Source of the DNA: Arthrobacter_E sp044748305
GTDB lineage: Bacteria; Actinomycetota; Actinomycetes; Actinomycetales; Micrococcaceae
DNA length: 64,000 nt
Reading direction: 5' to 3'
Assembly (NCBI RefSeq): GCF_044748305.1
Contig: NZ_JBIVFT010000006.1
Location: 124,001 to 188,000 of the forward strand
Below the pieces are notes generated by a model. The model saw only the letters and a program-made list of their open reading frames with translations. It was not told the DNA's origin and did no database searches. The translations under genes and the position numbers were made by a program. Of this stretch, positions 23,529-32,178 are shown piece by piece; positions within the stretch are counted from its first letter, which is position 1, and the number at the start of each line of letters is the position of its first letter.

Positions 23529-24280
23529 TGCGGCTCGCCCGCCTCCGGGTCGATGGATCGTCGCTTCCCGACGGCGCGCTCTGGGCCCGCGCGGACGGTG
23601 CGGCCTGGGTGCCGGTGGAGGACCCGTTCGCGGCTTTCGCGCGCGGCGAGGCCCCCGCCGATCTGGCGGGAGCCGCCCCCGTGGAGGGCCGGTTCCTGGC
23701 GCCGTGCGAGCCGTTGCTCGTGGTGGGCATCGCGCAGAACGGTCCGGAGCACCACAGCCCGGTCCAGGCGTGGCTCAAGAGTCCGCGGACTGTGGTGGCC
23801 TCCGGTGTCCCCGTGGCACTGCGCCGGGATGCGGGTGTGCCGGCCATCGAAGGTGAGATCGCCGTCGTGATCGGCAAGGACACCGAGGGCCTGACCGCGG
23901 CGAACGCCCACGAGTACGTGCTCGGCGTGACCGCCGTGAACGACGTGTCCAGCCCGGACCGCGCCATGCTGGACCCGCGGAACTTCGAGGGCAAGGGCGG
24001 CGAGGGGTACACCCCGCTCGGCCCGTGGATCGACACCGAGGCCGACATCGACGAGGTGCCCATGACCGTCCGGATCGACGGGGTGGAGCGGGTGTCCACG
24101 GGGACGTGGGATCTGCCCGCCTCGATCCGGGAGTGCCTGGAGTACGTGACACGGTGGCTTCGGCTCGGCCCCGGGGACGTGATCATGACCGGTGCGCCGC
24201 GCTCCAATTTCAGTGTGGAGCCGGGCGCGTTTGTCGAGATCGAGGTGGCCGGGATGGTCCTGGCCACACAGACTCACTAG
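23528..24280 (+). CDS. Fumarylacetoacetate hydrolase-family protein
   Basis: A 250-aa protein with the FAH fold in its C-terminal two-thirds: EGEIAVVIGKDTEG supplies the metal-binding Glu residues, GYTPLGPWIDTEADI and GDVIMTGAPRSNF follow in the usual order. The family performs hydrolysis of ketones, decarboxylation, or dehydration of sugar-acid derivatives. The initial ATG overlaps the SDR stop by one base. Within a sugar-acid operon it may handle a 2,4-diketo or 2-keto-3-deoxy acid; this is inference. Length is normal for short FAH members. Confidence 0.87.
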   Translation: MRLARLRVDGSSLPDGALWARADGAAWVPVEDPFAAFARGEAPADLAGAAPVEGRFLAPCEPLLVVGIAQNGPEHHSPVQAWLKSPRTVVASGVPVALRRDAGVPAIEGEIAVVIGKDTEGLTAANAHEYVLGVTAVNDVSSPDRAMLDPRNFEGKGGEGYTPLGPWIDTEADIDEVPMTVRIDGVERVSTGTWDLPASIRECLEYVTRWLRLGPGDVIMTGAPRSNFSVEPGAFVEIEVAGMVLATQTH

Positions 24281-24329
24281 GGCCGTCGGACACAGTGCCA
24301 GAACACCAGCAGAACGATTGGAAAGAACA

Positions 24330-25358
24330 GTGACTGAGAATCTGGGTGTCGTGGCCCATGCCGCAGAGGACCTGCGCATCGAGACGCTTCCGGAACCCGT
24401 GCCCGCAGCGGACGAGGCCGTGGTCGAGATCGCCTTCGGCGGCGTCTGCGGCTCGGATCTGCACTACTGGAAGCACGGTGCCGCGGGGGCGTCCATCCTC
24501 CGCGAGCCCATGATCCTGGGGCACGAGGTGTCGGGCACGGTGCTGAAGGCGGCTGCGGACGGCACCGGCCCTTCGGCCGGAACCCGCGTGGCGGCACATC
24601 CGCTGACCGCACACGGCGACGGCGCGACCCCATACCCACAGGACCGGCCCAACCTCGCCCCTGCCTCCACGTATCTCGGCTCCGCCATGCACCTGCCGCA
24701 CACCCAGGGCGCCTTCGCCCGACGGGTCGCCCTCCCGGCTCGGATGCTGCACACAGTGCCGGACGGACTGTCCCTGGAGACCGCCGCGCTCGCCGAACCG
24801 GCGGCGGTTGCCTGGCACGGCCTGGAGCGCGCCGGTGACGTCCGCGGCAAGCGGGTGGCCGTGATCGGCGCAGGGCCCATCGGACAGCTCGTCATCGCTG
24901 CCGCGTTCCACCACGGCGCGGCGGAGGTCATCGCGACGGATCTCTTCGAAGTGCCCCGCGCCATCGCGCAGAGGCAGGGTGCGACGGCCCTGGACGCGCG
25001 CGACGGCGAGGCGATCGCGGCGCTGCATGCCGACGTCGTGATCGAATCCAGCGGCACGGTGCCTGGTCTCTCCGCGGCGATCTCCGCGGCCGTGCGGGGC
25101 GGTACCGTGGTGATGCTGGGGCTGCAGCGTGCCGGGAACATCGAGGTCCCGATGGCCACGGCGATCACCCGGGAGCTGACCCTGACCGGATCATTCCGCT
25201 TCGCCGACGAATTCTCCGAAGTCCTGGCCGCCCTGGGCGACGGCAGCCTGAAGACCGACGGAATCGTGACCCACGTGGTGCCCGCCGCGGAGGCTCTGGC
25301 TGGCTTTGCGACGGCGGCGGACGCTTCGGTCTCCTCGAAGGTGCTCCTCGCCTTCTGA
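24330..25358 (+). CDS. Zinc-type MDR dehydrogenase, L-idonate 5-dehydrogenase-like, without structural-zinc cysteines
   Basis: A 342-aa medium-chain alcohol dehydrogenase. The catalytic zinc ligands are visible in GGVCGSDLHYW (Cys) and MILGHEVSG (His-Glu), and the NAD motif is AVIGAGPIGQLV. The phrase YLGSAMHLPHTQGAFA matches L-idonate 5-dehydrogenases. The lobe that normally carries four cysteines for a structural zinc instead reads AHGDGATPYPQDRPNLAP, with no cysteine. The GTG at 24330 follows GGAAAGAAC, 49 bp after the FAH gene. The probable reaction is L-idonate to 5-ketogluconate. Confidence 0.85.
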   Translation: MTENLGVVAHAAEDLRIETLPEPVPAADEAVVEIAFGGVCGSDLHYWKHGAAGASILREPMILGHEVSGTVLKAAADGTGPSAGTRVAAHPLTAHGDGATPYPQDRPNLAPASTYLGSAMHLPHTQGAFARRVALPARMLHTVPDGLSLETAALAEPAAVAWHGLERAGDVRGKRVAVIGAGPIGQLVIAAAFHHGAAEVIATDLFEVPRAIAQRQGATALDARDGEAIAALHADVVIESSGTVPGLSAAISAAVRGGTVVMLGLQRAGNIEVPMATAITRELTLTGSFRFADEFSEVLAALGDGSLKTDGIVTHVVPAAEALAGFATAADASVSSKVLLAF

Positions 25359-25369
25359 CCACGCACGTC

Positions 25370-25430
25370 CGCGAAGTGACAGCTGGTGCCCCTAAAACCG
25401 CGTTTTTGGGGCACCAGCTGTCACTTCGCG
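25370..25430. terminator. 23-bp perfect hairpin between convergent genes (family F)
   Basis: Arms 25370-25392 and 25408-25430 are exact complements, and further A/T pairing can occur in the 15-base loop. The stem base is CGCGAAGTGACAGCTGGTGC. It separates the idonate-dehydrogenase-like gene from the convergent MFS gene and can serve both strands. Confidence 0.85.
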
Positions 25431-25437
25431 TGGAGGT

Positions 25438-26658
25438 TCAGCGCCGCCCGTGGTGCGGAATGTAGCGCGGGATGTAGCGGGCGAGGATCCCGGCACCCAC
25501 CAGCGCCAGGACGCCGATGACGCCGCTCGCCAGGGACAGCGAGATCGTGGCGAGTGCCGCGATCAGCAGCGGCGAGGCGGCCTGACCGGCGTCGCTGGAG
25601 AACCGCCAGGCCCCCAGGAACGCAGCCGGATTCTCCTTGGGTGCCAGGTCGGCGCCCAGGGTCATGACGATCCCGCTCCCCATCCCGTTGGCCACGCCGA
25701 GCACGAAGGCGACCGCAGTGAACCAGGCCTCCCGGCCCGGCACGTCGTGCAGGAACGCCAGCGCCAGGAAGCCGATGCCCAGCCCGACCATGCACGGCAT
25801 GACGCTCCACAGCCGGCCCCGCCGGTCCATGAGCTGTCCGCTCGTGTAGAACAGGGCGAACTCCAGGCCTCCGGCCAGGCCGATCACCAGGGCGGTGTGG
25901 GCCTCGCTCATGCCGATGCTGAGGGCCCAGAGGGGCAGGAGCGTGATCCTCGCGGCGCGGGTCGCCCCGACCAGCGCCACACCGGAACCCATCCGGAACA
26001 GGATGGACCGGTTCGCATGGATGGTCTGGAAGAGCCCGGGACGCGGCGCCGCCTCGGCGACGGACGGTGGCGGGCCGATCTGCTTCTCCGGGTCCGGCAG
26101 CACCAGAAGGGCGACGACGGCGGACGCGCAGCCGATCGCGAAGATCCAGAACGCGGCCTGCGGGGTGCCGGTGCTCGCGATGACTGCCGCAGCGATGAGC
26201 GGGCCGATGAACCAGCCGGCCCGGAAGATGCCTCCCAGCGCGGAGAGGGCCCGGGCCCGGTACCGCAGGGGGACCCGCGTCGTCATGAACGCGTGGCGGG
26301 CCAGCGCGAAGACGGAGGTGGCGAGGCCGATCAGCAGAACGCCGATCATGAGCGTCCACGGTCCCGTGGCCAGCAGGCTGAGGGCGATCCCGGTCAGGGC
26401 AAGGCCTGCCGCGCCGATCATGGAATTGCGTTCCCCGAAACGGGCGACGAACCACCCGGCCGGGATGTCTCCCAGAAGCTCCCCGACCACCACCATTGCG
26501 GCGATCACTCCGGCGAACGGGATGGAGGCGCCCAGGGAGTGCGCCATGACGGGGATCATGGGCAGTACGGCGCCCTCACCTGTGGAGAACAGGATCGTGG
26601 GCAGGTAAACGGAGAGTGCGACGGACCGGAAGTTGAAGGGCTGTTCGGCTACTGTCAT
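25438..26658 (-). CDS. MFS transporter, probable drug/sugar efflux type
   Basis: A 406-aa, 12-helix major facilitator. The loop between helices 2 and 3 is GWFVARFGERNSM (motif A-like), and the central repeat is GQLMDRRGRLWSV. The C terminus is His/Arg rich (YIPRYIPHHGRR). The N terminus of about 15 residues is cytosolic. No operon partner: it is flanked by long hairpins on both sides, so it is a single-gene unit. Arg and acidic residues within the membrane part are compatible with proton coupling, but the substrate cannot be predicted. Confidence 0.75.
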   Translation of the reverse strand: MTVAEQPFNFRSVALSVYLPTILFSTGEGAVLPMIPVMAHSLGASIPFAGVIAAMVVVGELLGDIPAGWFVARFGERNSMIGAAGLALTGIALSLLATGPWTLMIGVLLIGLATSVFALARHAFMTTRVPLRYRARALSALGGIFRAGWFIGPLIAAAVIASTGTPQAAFWIFAIGCASAVVALLVLPDPEKQIGPPPSVAEAAPRPGLFQTIHANRSILFRMGSGVALVGATRAARITLLPLWALSIGMSEAHTALVIGLAGGLEFALFYTSGQLMDRRGRLWSVMPCMVGLGIGFLALAFLHDVPGREAWFTAVAFVLGVANGMGSGIVMTLGADLAPKENPAAFLGAWRFSSDAGQAASPLLIAALATISLSLASGVIGVLALVGAGILARYIPRYIPHHGRR

Positions 26659-26702
26659 GGCCTTTCCACCCTACGCCCGCCCGGAAGTCGGCCCGGGAAT
26701 TG

Positions 26703-26771
26703 CGCTCGCGAAGTAACAGTTGAGACCCCTAAGATCGCGTCTTAGGGGTCTCAACTGTTACTTCGCGAGCG
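26703..26771 (-). terminator. 32-bp perfect hairpin after the purine permease (family G)
   Basis: Arms 26703-26734 and 26740-26771 are fully complementary around a 5-base loop. It is the longest perfect palindrome in the window. It begins 15 bp after the stop of the purine permease on the minus strand. The stem resembles families F and C in CGCGAAGT-A-CAGTTGAG. Confidence 0.85.
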
Positions 26772-26786
26772 GCGGGGGTGGGGCCG

Positions 26787-28229
26787 TTACTTCACCCCGA
26801 CCGCCTGCTCGATCACGCCGATGCCGAAGAAGAGCACGAATGCCGCGGCCACGACCCACAGGAGCGGATGGATCTCCTTCGCCCGGCCCTGGGCGGTCCG
26901 CAGGATCACGTACGCGATGAAACCGGCGCCGAGGCCGTTGGCGATCGAGTAGGTGAACGGCATCAGGGTGAAGGTCAGGAAGGCCGGGATGGCCACGCCC
27001 CAGTCGCTCCAGTCGATCTTGGACACCTGGGCGACCATCATGAAGCCCACCACCACGAGGGCCGGGGCCACGGCTTCGAAGGGCACCAGGTTGATGAGCG
27101 GGGTGAGGAACATCGAGGCCAGCAGCAGCAGGCCCGTCACGATCGAGGCGAAACCGGTGCGGGCACCTTCGGCGATGCCGGCACCCGACTCGACGAAGAT
27201 CTGGTTCGAGGAGACGGAGGAGCCGCCGCCGGCGATCGCGCCGAAGGCGTCCACGATCAGAACCCGGTCCACATTCGGGATGTTCCCGTCCTTGTCCACG
27301 GTCCCGGCCTCGTTGGCCAGACCCACCATGGTGCCCATGGCGTCGAAGAAGATCGAGAGCAGGATGACGAAGGACATCAGCAGGGCGGCGATCGCACCCA
27401 TGTGCTGGAATGCGCCCACTGGGTTCGCCTTGCCGATCAGGGAGAGGTCAGGCAGGGCCCACTGCGTGAAATGCGGGGCCACGAGGGACCAACCGGCCGG
27501 GTTGTGGGTCTTGCCGTCGAAGCTCGGGCCGATGTGCAGCGTGTACTCCAGGACGACGGCGAGGATCGTGGAGGCGATGATGCCGATCAGGATGGCGCCC
27601 TTGACCTTGCGCACCAGAAGCACGATGGTCAGGATCAAGCCGAAGAGGAAGACGACGGTGGGCCAGCCCATGAGCTTGCCATCGAAGCCGAGACCCACGG
27701 GCACGGTGGTGCCGGCGACGTCGGGGATACGGCGCACGAAGCCCGCGTTCACGAGGCCGATCAGCGCGATGAACAGGCCGATGCCGACCACGATCGCTGT
27801 TTTCAGGCCCTCGGGGACGGCTTTGAAGACGGCGGTCCGGAAGCCTGTCAGCACCAGGATCATCATGGTGACGCCGGAGAGCAGCACCAGTCCCATGACA
27901 TCCGGCCAGCTCAGATTCGGATTGGTCGCGATGGTCACGGCGACGAAAGCGTTGACGCCGAGGCCTGTCGCCAGGGCGAACGGGTGTTTGGCCCAGGCAC
28001 CCATCAGGATGGTGAGCACACCGGCCACGAACGCGGTCACGGCGGCGACGTTCGTGAATCCGAGGACATCACCGTGGACGTCCTTACCGGAGAGGATGAG
28101 GGGATTGAGCACCACGATGTAGCTCATGGCGAAGAAGGTGGCGAAACCGCCTCGGATCTCACGCGAGTAGCTGGAGCCTCGCTCGGAGATCTTGAAGTAG
28201 CGGTCCAGGGCGGAACCGGCTTTGAACAT
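26787..28229 (-). CDS. NCS2-family purine permease (AzgA/PbuG type)
   Basis: A 480-aa transporter with about 13-14 membrane segments. The N-terminal block FKISERGSSYSREIRGGFAT and AMSYIVVLNPLILS, plus ATGLGVNAFVA and the C-terminal-half FFDAMGTMVGLANEAG with SSNQIFVESGAG, are diagnostic of the AzgA branch (adenine, guanine, hypoxanthine uptake with H+). The start at 28229 (MFKAGSALDRYF) is chosen by GGAAGGC upstream; longer readings run over the promoter. It is divergent from copC with interleaved promoters. The nucleoside hydrolases elsewhere in the window could supply such bases. Confidence 0.9.
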   Translation of the reverse strand: MFKAGSALDRYFKISERGSSYSREIRGGFATFFAMSYIVVLNPLILSGKDVHGDVLGFTNVAAVTAFVAGVLTILMGAWAKHPFALATGLGVNAFVAVTIATNPNLSWPDVMGLVLLSGVTMMILVLTGFRTAVFKAVPEGLKTAIVVGIGLFIALIGLVNAGFVRRIPDVAGTTVPVGLGFDGKLMGWPTVVFLFGLILTIVLLVRKVKGAILIGIIASTILAVVLEYTLHIGPSFDGKTHNPAGWSLVAPHFTQWALPDLSLIGKANPVGAFQHMGAIAALLMSFVILLSIFFDAMGTMVGLANEAGTVDKDGNIPNVDRVLIVDAFGAIAGGGSSVSSNQIFVESGAGIAEGARTGFASIVTGLLLLASMFLTPLINLVPFEAVAPALVVVGFMMVAQVSKIDWSDWGVAIPAFLTFTLMPFTYSIANGLGAGFIAYVILRTAQGRAKEIHPLLWVVAAAFVLFFGIGVIEQAVGVK

Positions 28230-28269
28230 GGAGTGCCTTCCGGGGAAGTTGCTGGGGATATCCATGAAA

Positions 28270-28322
28270 ATCATATTCGCTGTGGGTGAACTCTTGAAAA
28301 GGGTCATAGGGTGGTGTATGAC
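28270..28322. promoter_or_regulatory. Back-to-back promoters of the purine permease and copC
   Basis: Plus strand: TTGAAA (28294-28299), 17 bp, TATGAC (28317-28322) for copC. Minus strand: TTCAAG (complement of 28293-28298), 17 bp, TATGAT (complement of 28270-28275) for the permease. The two -35 boxes overlap, so the two polymerases should exclude each other. Confidence 0.6.
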
Positions 28323-28367
28323 TCAGCGGCCTCGCGCCGCACGGACGAGCCCCTGAGGAGAGCTTCC

Positions 28368-28976
28368 ATGCCCAGCCCCACCCTGTCCCGCCGCGGCACG
28401 CACCGCGCCGTCGTCGGAGTCCAGAGCCTGCTGGCCCTCCTCGCGGCCATGCTGCTGGCGCTCGGGTTCGCCGCACCCGCCTCCGCCCACGATGTGCTCG
28501 AGAAGACTACCCCGGCGGACGGGCAGGCCGTGGCCGCTGCGCCGGACAAGGTGACGCTGACCTTCTCCAACAACCCGATCGCCATCGGCTCGGAGATCGT
28601 GGTCAAGGACGCGTCCGGGAGCAATTGGGCGGATGGCGGCGTGGACATCCTGGACAACGTCGTCACCCAGAAGCTGAAGTCCGGAGCCCCTGCGGGGAAG
28701 TACACGGTGCAATGGCGGGTCGTGTCCTCCGATTCGCACCCCATCGAGGGCACGTTCGGGTACTCGGTCACCTCCGGCGGCGCGGCCAAGGCGCCGGGTG
28801 CCTCGACTCCGGAGCCGCTCCAGACCCAGACCGAGCAGCCTCAGCAGGTGCAGAGCGAGCCGTTCCCGGTCATGATCGTGGTCTTCGCCGCGGTGGCCGT
28901 GATCCTGCTGGTGGCGCTCGGCATCCTGGCCCGCCGCAAACTCAACGGCGGATCCGGGGACTCCACGGACGACTGA
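28368..28976 (+). CDS. CopC-domain copper-binding membrane-anchored protein
   Basis: A 202-aa exported protein. A long signal peptide ends in AAPASA, so the mature chain starts at HDVLEKTTPADG, with His first, as in CopC/YcnJ copper-binding domains. The beta-sandwich continues through VTLTFSNNP and ends with SSDSHPIEGTFGYSV, where Asp/His are typical Cu ligands. A Pro/Gln/Thr-rich linker and a C-terminal transmembrane helix (about residues 165-187) with an RRK cytosolic anchor follow. Role: extracytoplasmic copper handling. The copper amine oxidase lies 24 kb away, so any link is speculative. Confidence 0.88.
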   Translation: MPSPTLSRRGTHRAVVGVQSLLALLAAMLLALGFAAPASAHDVLEKTTPADGQAVAAAPDKVTLTFSNNPIAIGSEIVVKDASGSNWADGGVDILDNVVTQKLKSGAPAGKYTVQWRVVSSDSHPIEGTFGYSVTSGGAAKAPGASTPEPLQTQTEQPQQVQSEPFPVMIVVFAAVAVILLVALGILARRKLNGGSGDSTDD

Positions 28977-29006
28977 GCTGCCGTCCTACGACGTCGCTCG
29001 CCCCGA

Positions 29007-30002
29007 TCAGGTAGGCGGCTGATCCCGCGGGGCCGGCTCGTCTGACTGGCGCGGTTGTGTTGCGTCAATGGGTTGCTGCGGCTGGCCGGTGGGCTGCTGC
29101 GTTGCGTCAGTAGGCTGCTGCGCTGCGGGTTGCTGAACGTACTGTTCCGGCTGGACGGGGTATCCCTGTTGCGGATAGCCGGGCTGCGGATACCCCTGCT
29201 GCTGCCACTGGGCCTGTTGCTGAGCGTAGTCCTGCTGCTGCGAGTACCCCTGCTGCCACTGCTGTTGCGGGTAAGCCTGCGGCTGGGCCTGGACCGGCGG
29301 CTGTGCATATCCCGTCCACTGCTGATCCCATTGCTGCTGCGGGTACGCCTGGGGAGGAAGCTGCCGCGCCGGATCCTTCGGTTCGAAAGCCCGAAGCACC
29401 AGGGGGATCACCAGTCCCACGATGGCGATCAGCGAGGTGGCCCCGGCCGTGCGCCACCACCAGGCGGGCCACTCCATCGCGGGGAAGGCCGCAGGCAGGG
29501 TGAGGGCCAGCACGGTCAGCCAGGCGAATACGAGCGTGACGATGGAGGAGATCCGCACACCGGCCGTCGTCGCGACGGTGATGAAGCGCGGTACATACAG
29601 CTGGGTGAGCAGCAACGCCACCCGGATCAGCACGATCATGCCGATGAACCGCCCGATCTGGGCGGTCCAGACCACCGCGCTCGCGGTGTCTGCCGGCTGC
29701 AGCCAGCCGTTCCAGATCTTGAGCAGGCCGATCGCGAGGAGTATCACGTTCAGGATCGTCGACACCGCGAGATACCAGCGGTTGCGGCCCTCCGTCATGC
29801 TCCCGTCCAGCACCACTGCCCCGGCGAACAGGCCGACCAGGAGAAGCGTGAGCCACGCGCGTCCGGCCACATTGGCCTGGTCTCCGAGGATGATGAGAAT
29901 CCCGCCCAGCAGGGCCGCGGCGATGAGCATGCCGATCGACAGGGCAAGGGCGACTGTTGCGGTACGTGAGCGTTGGCGTGCCGGCGGGGTTGGGGGTGTC
30001 AT
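29007..30002 (-). CDS. Membrane protein with Gln/Pro/Tyr-rich cytosolic tail
   Basis: A 331-aa protein. The N-terminal two-thirds contains about six hydrophobic helices. The last 120 residues are low complexity, with repeats of the type QAYPQQQW, QQGYPQPGYPQQGYP and QPTDATQQPTG. Such tails occur in many actinobacterial membrane proteins and are often interaction or phase-separation regions; no enzyme motif is present. ATG at 30002 with a GGAG before it. It converges with copC across 30 bp. Function unknown. Confidence 0.6.
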   Translation of the reverse strand: MTPPTPPARQRSRTATVALALSIGMLIAAALLGGILIILGDQANVAGRAWLTLLLVGLFAGAVVLDGSMTEGRNRWYLAVSTILNVILLAIGLLKIWNGWLQPADTASAVVWTAQIGRFIGMIVLIRVALLLTQLYVPRFITVATTAGVRISSIVTLVFAWLTVLALTLPAAFPAMEWPAWWWRTAGATSLIAIVGLVIPLVLRAFEPKDPARQLPPQAYPQQQWDQQWTGYAQPPVQAQPQAYPQQQWQQGYSQQQDYAQQQAQWQQQGYPQPGYPQQGYPVQPEQYVQQPAAQQPTDATQQPTGQPQQPIDATQPRQSDEPAPRDQPPT

Positions 30003-30101
30003 GAGCGTCTCCTGATGCTAGTCCAGGCCAGCTTATCTAAAGACGATGGCTATTCGATAGTGTCAGATCTTGGAAACAGAAACGCAGACGGGGTGCCGGC
30101 G

Positions 30102-30737
30102 TCAGGCGGGCAGCCGGAGCCCGGCGCCTGCGATGGTGTTGCCCACGAGCCGTGCCTGATGGAGTACCTCGCGGTGCCCGGCCGAGACCTGCTGGCCCAC
30201 GCATACGAGATAGATGCCCACGCGACGCAGGGCCGCGCTGACGTTCTCCGTGGTCTCCTGGCCCACCTCGCGCAGAAACCGGAGTGCCCGGTGATGTCCG
30301 ACCGTTCCGGTGATCACCAGGGAATCGCACAGGATCACGCCGCCCGGGGTGTGCAGCGCCCAGCGCCGCAGCGGTGAGTCGGCGCCCGGCGCCCCTGCCC
30401 GGTCGAGCGAATCGGCGACGACGCCGCGGCGCACGTCCACGCGATGACTCTTGGTGTAGCCGTGCAGCTGGCGCAGGATCTCCCGGCGCTCCCCGTGGCT
30501 CGCGGGATCGCTCACGCTGATCCGTTCGAGTTGTTCGGTGGTGACGTGGCGCAGCTGGGTGCGCAATTGCCCGTCATGTCCGTCGAGGCCGTCCAGAACG
30601 ATGACGGGGACGCCCTTGCGGTGCAATTGGGTCGCGACCGCGAGGCCGCCCATGCCGGAGCCCACGACGACGACGTCTGTGACCGTGGTGCCGTCCTCGC
30701 CGGGGGTGAGGGGCGCAGTGCGGGCGCTGCGGGGCAT
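30102..30737 (-). CDS. Short FAD/NAD(P)-binding oxidoreductase-like protein
   Basis: A 211-aa protein with an N-terminal dinucleotide-binding fold: VTDVVVVGSGMGGLAVATQL has the GxGxxG motif, followed by the acidic end of the second strand (VIVLDGLDG). Complete flavoprotein oxidoreductases are normally 300-500 aa, so this is either a reduced family member or a remnant. The motif GGVILCDSLVITGTVG mimics the second FAD contact. The start at 30737 has a good GAGGAGG site, which argues for real expression. No partner gene is adjacent. Confidence 0.55.
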   Translation of the reverse strand: MPRSARTAPLTPGEDGTTVTDVVVVGSGMGGLAVATQLHRKGVPVIVLDGLDGHDGQLRTQLRHVTTEQLERISVSDPASHGERREILRQLHGYTKSHRVDVRRGVVADSLDRAGAPGADSPLRRWALHTPGGVILCDSLVITGTVGHHRALRFLREVGQETTENVSAALRRVGIYLVCVGQQVSAGHREVLHQARLVGNTIAGAGLRLPA

Positions 30738-31007
30738 GGCTCGTCCTCCTCGTCAGGGTTCCCTGTCATCGGGCGCACCAAAGGGCCGCGAACAGGGCGA
30801 CACATGGAAAAGACCCACGAAAATCCGGCTGGATTGTTCCGTGAGTCCCCTCCCACTGTGGAACTGAGAGTACTCCGATTCGCCGGTCCTGAACAGGGGT
30901 CCGGCGGGGCGGTGTGAAGACCGTGCCCGGGGCGTCCCGGATCGCTTCGCCGCGCCCGGCGTTTCTTGAATTGACCAGCGCAAACGGCAATAGTGGAGGT
31001 AACCAGC
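30738..31007. other. Intergenic region upstream of the universal stress gene
   Basis: 270 bases between divergent genes. I see no RNA gene or strong dyad. The regulatory signals for the universal stress protein should lie here, but no convincing promoter pair was found; a stress sigma-factor promoter would be easy to miss by eye. Confidence 0.4.
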
Positions 31008-32084
31008 GTGGGCAAGGAGGCCCACCCGGGTGGTGAACCGATCCGCCCGCGGGACGAGGAGGCGAATATCGTGACCACGGAAACGCCAGGAACAGCACCG
31101 CAGGGAATCCACGGTGGGATCATCGTGGGAGTCGACGGCTCTGAGCACGGGCAATGCGCCCTCAGCTGGGCCGCACGCGAGGCCGAACGACGCCGGAGCG
31201 CGCTTCATCTGATCACCGCTTACTCGGTGCCGATCTACGCAGCCTCCGGACTCGACGGCGGGTACGCCGCCGTCGACGACACGGTGATCCGTGAGGGTGC
31301 CGAAGGCGTCCTGCGCGAGGCGATGGAGAAGATCAAAGACTACGACATCGACGTGGACGCCTCCGTCGAGAACGGCGACGCCTCGGGCGTCCTTCTGGAA
31401 TTGGCGAAGGATGCCGAACTCCTCGTGGTGGGCACCCGTGGACGCGGTGGTTTCGTCGGACGGCTCCTGGGTTCGGTGAGCTCGGCCCTGCCGGCGCATG
31501 CCAGTTGCCCCACGGTGGTCGTTCCGACGATCTGTGCCGCCCGCTTCGGTGAAGAGGTCACGGATAAACATGCCAAGGCCGAGCTGGCCAAACACCCCGT
31601 CGAGGAGGTCAAACCTCGCGTCGTGGTCGGTGTGGACGGCTCCGATCAGGCCCGGGTGGCGGTCCTGGAGGCCGCGGCACAGGCTCAGCGGCTCGGCGTG
31701 GAGCTCCAGGTGCTCTGCGCAGTGCCGCAGTACAGCGGAAGCCTCGCCTGGGTTCCGGCCGCAATGGACCGTGAGGCGATCTTCGCGGACATCCAGGCCC
31801 AGCTCGACGCCGGTGTCCTCTGGCTCAAGAGTCATTTCCCCGAGCTGGAGATCAGCACTCGCCTGGTGGACGGTTCGCCGGTGGAGGTCCTCGTGGAGGC
31901 GAGCCGGGATTCTGAGCTCGTGGTGGTCGGAACGCGCGGCAAGGGCGGCTTCGCCGGCATGCTTCTCGGGTCCACCTCGGATGGAGTTCTGCACCATGCG
32001 CGTGGGCCGGTGATGGTGGTGCCGGACCGCGAGGACGCCCGCCTGGAGGACCGCCCCAGCTTCGGGCCCATGCTCGGCAGCTGA
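31008..32084 (+). CDS. Tandem-domain universal stress protein
   Basis: A 358-aa cytosolic protein with two UspA domains. Domain 1 starts IIVGVDGSEHGQCAL and ends LLVVGTRGRGGFVGRLLGSV; domain 2 starts VVVGVDGSDQARVAV and ends LVVVGTRGKGGFAGMLLGS. Both have the ATP-binding G-2x-G-9x-G pattern, so this is the nucleotide-binding type seen in mycobacterial tandem Usps. Two GTG starts each have an ideal ribosome site: 31008 (GGAGG) and 31071 (GAGGAGG). The longer form is listed; the shorter would begin MTTETPGTAPQG just before domain 1. A strong terminator follows. Confidence 0.9.
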   Translation: MGKEAHPGGEPIRPRDEEANIVTTETPGTAPQGIHGGIIVGVDGSEHGQCALSWAAREAERRRSALHLITAYSVPIYAASGLDGGYAAVDDTVIREGAEGVLREAMEKIKDYDIDVDASVENGDASGVLLELAKDAELLVVGTRGRGGFVGRLLGSVSSALPAHASCPTVVVPTICAARFGEEVTDKHAKAELAKHPVEEVKPRVVVGVDGSDQARVAVLEAAAQAQRLGVELQVLCAVPQYSGSLAWVPAAMDREAIFADIQAQLDAGVLWLKSHFPELEISTRLVDGSPVEVLVEASRDSELVVVGTRGKGGFAGMLLGSTSDGVLHHARGPVMVVPDREDARLEDRPSFGPMLGS

Positions 32085-32102
32085 AAGAACGACGGCGAAG
32101 CA

Positions 32103-32151
32103 CGACGGCGAAGGCCCCGGTTCCCGTGAGGAACCGGGGCCTTCGCCGTCG
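32103..32151. terminator. 22-bp perfect bidirectional terminator
   Basis: Arms 32103-32124 and 32130-32151, exact, 5-base loop. The stem contains GGCGAAGGCCCCGGTTCC. It sits between the convergent universal stress and NlpC/P60 genes, without a U-tract. Confidence 0.85.
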
Positions 32152-32178
32152 CTCAATCAGCTCAGAGGCTGGACAGCC

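Noticed and set aside
30102..30737. Calling the short FAD-binding gene a pseudogene
   Set aside because: The frame is intact with an excellent ribosome site and no frameshifted remainder could be seen downstream, so it is kept as a short coding gene.
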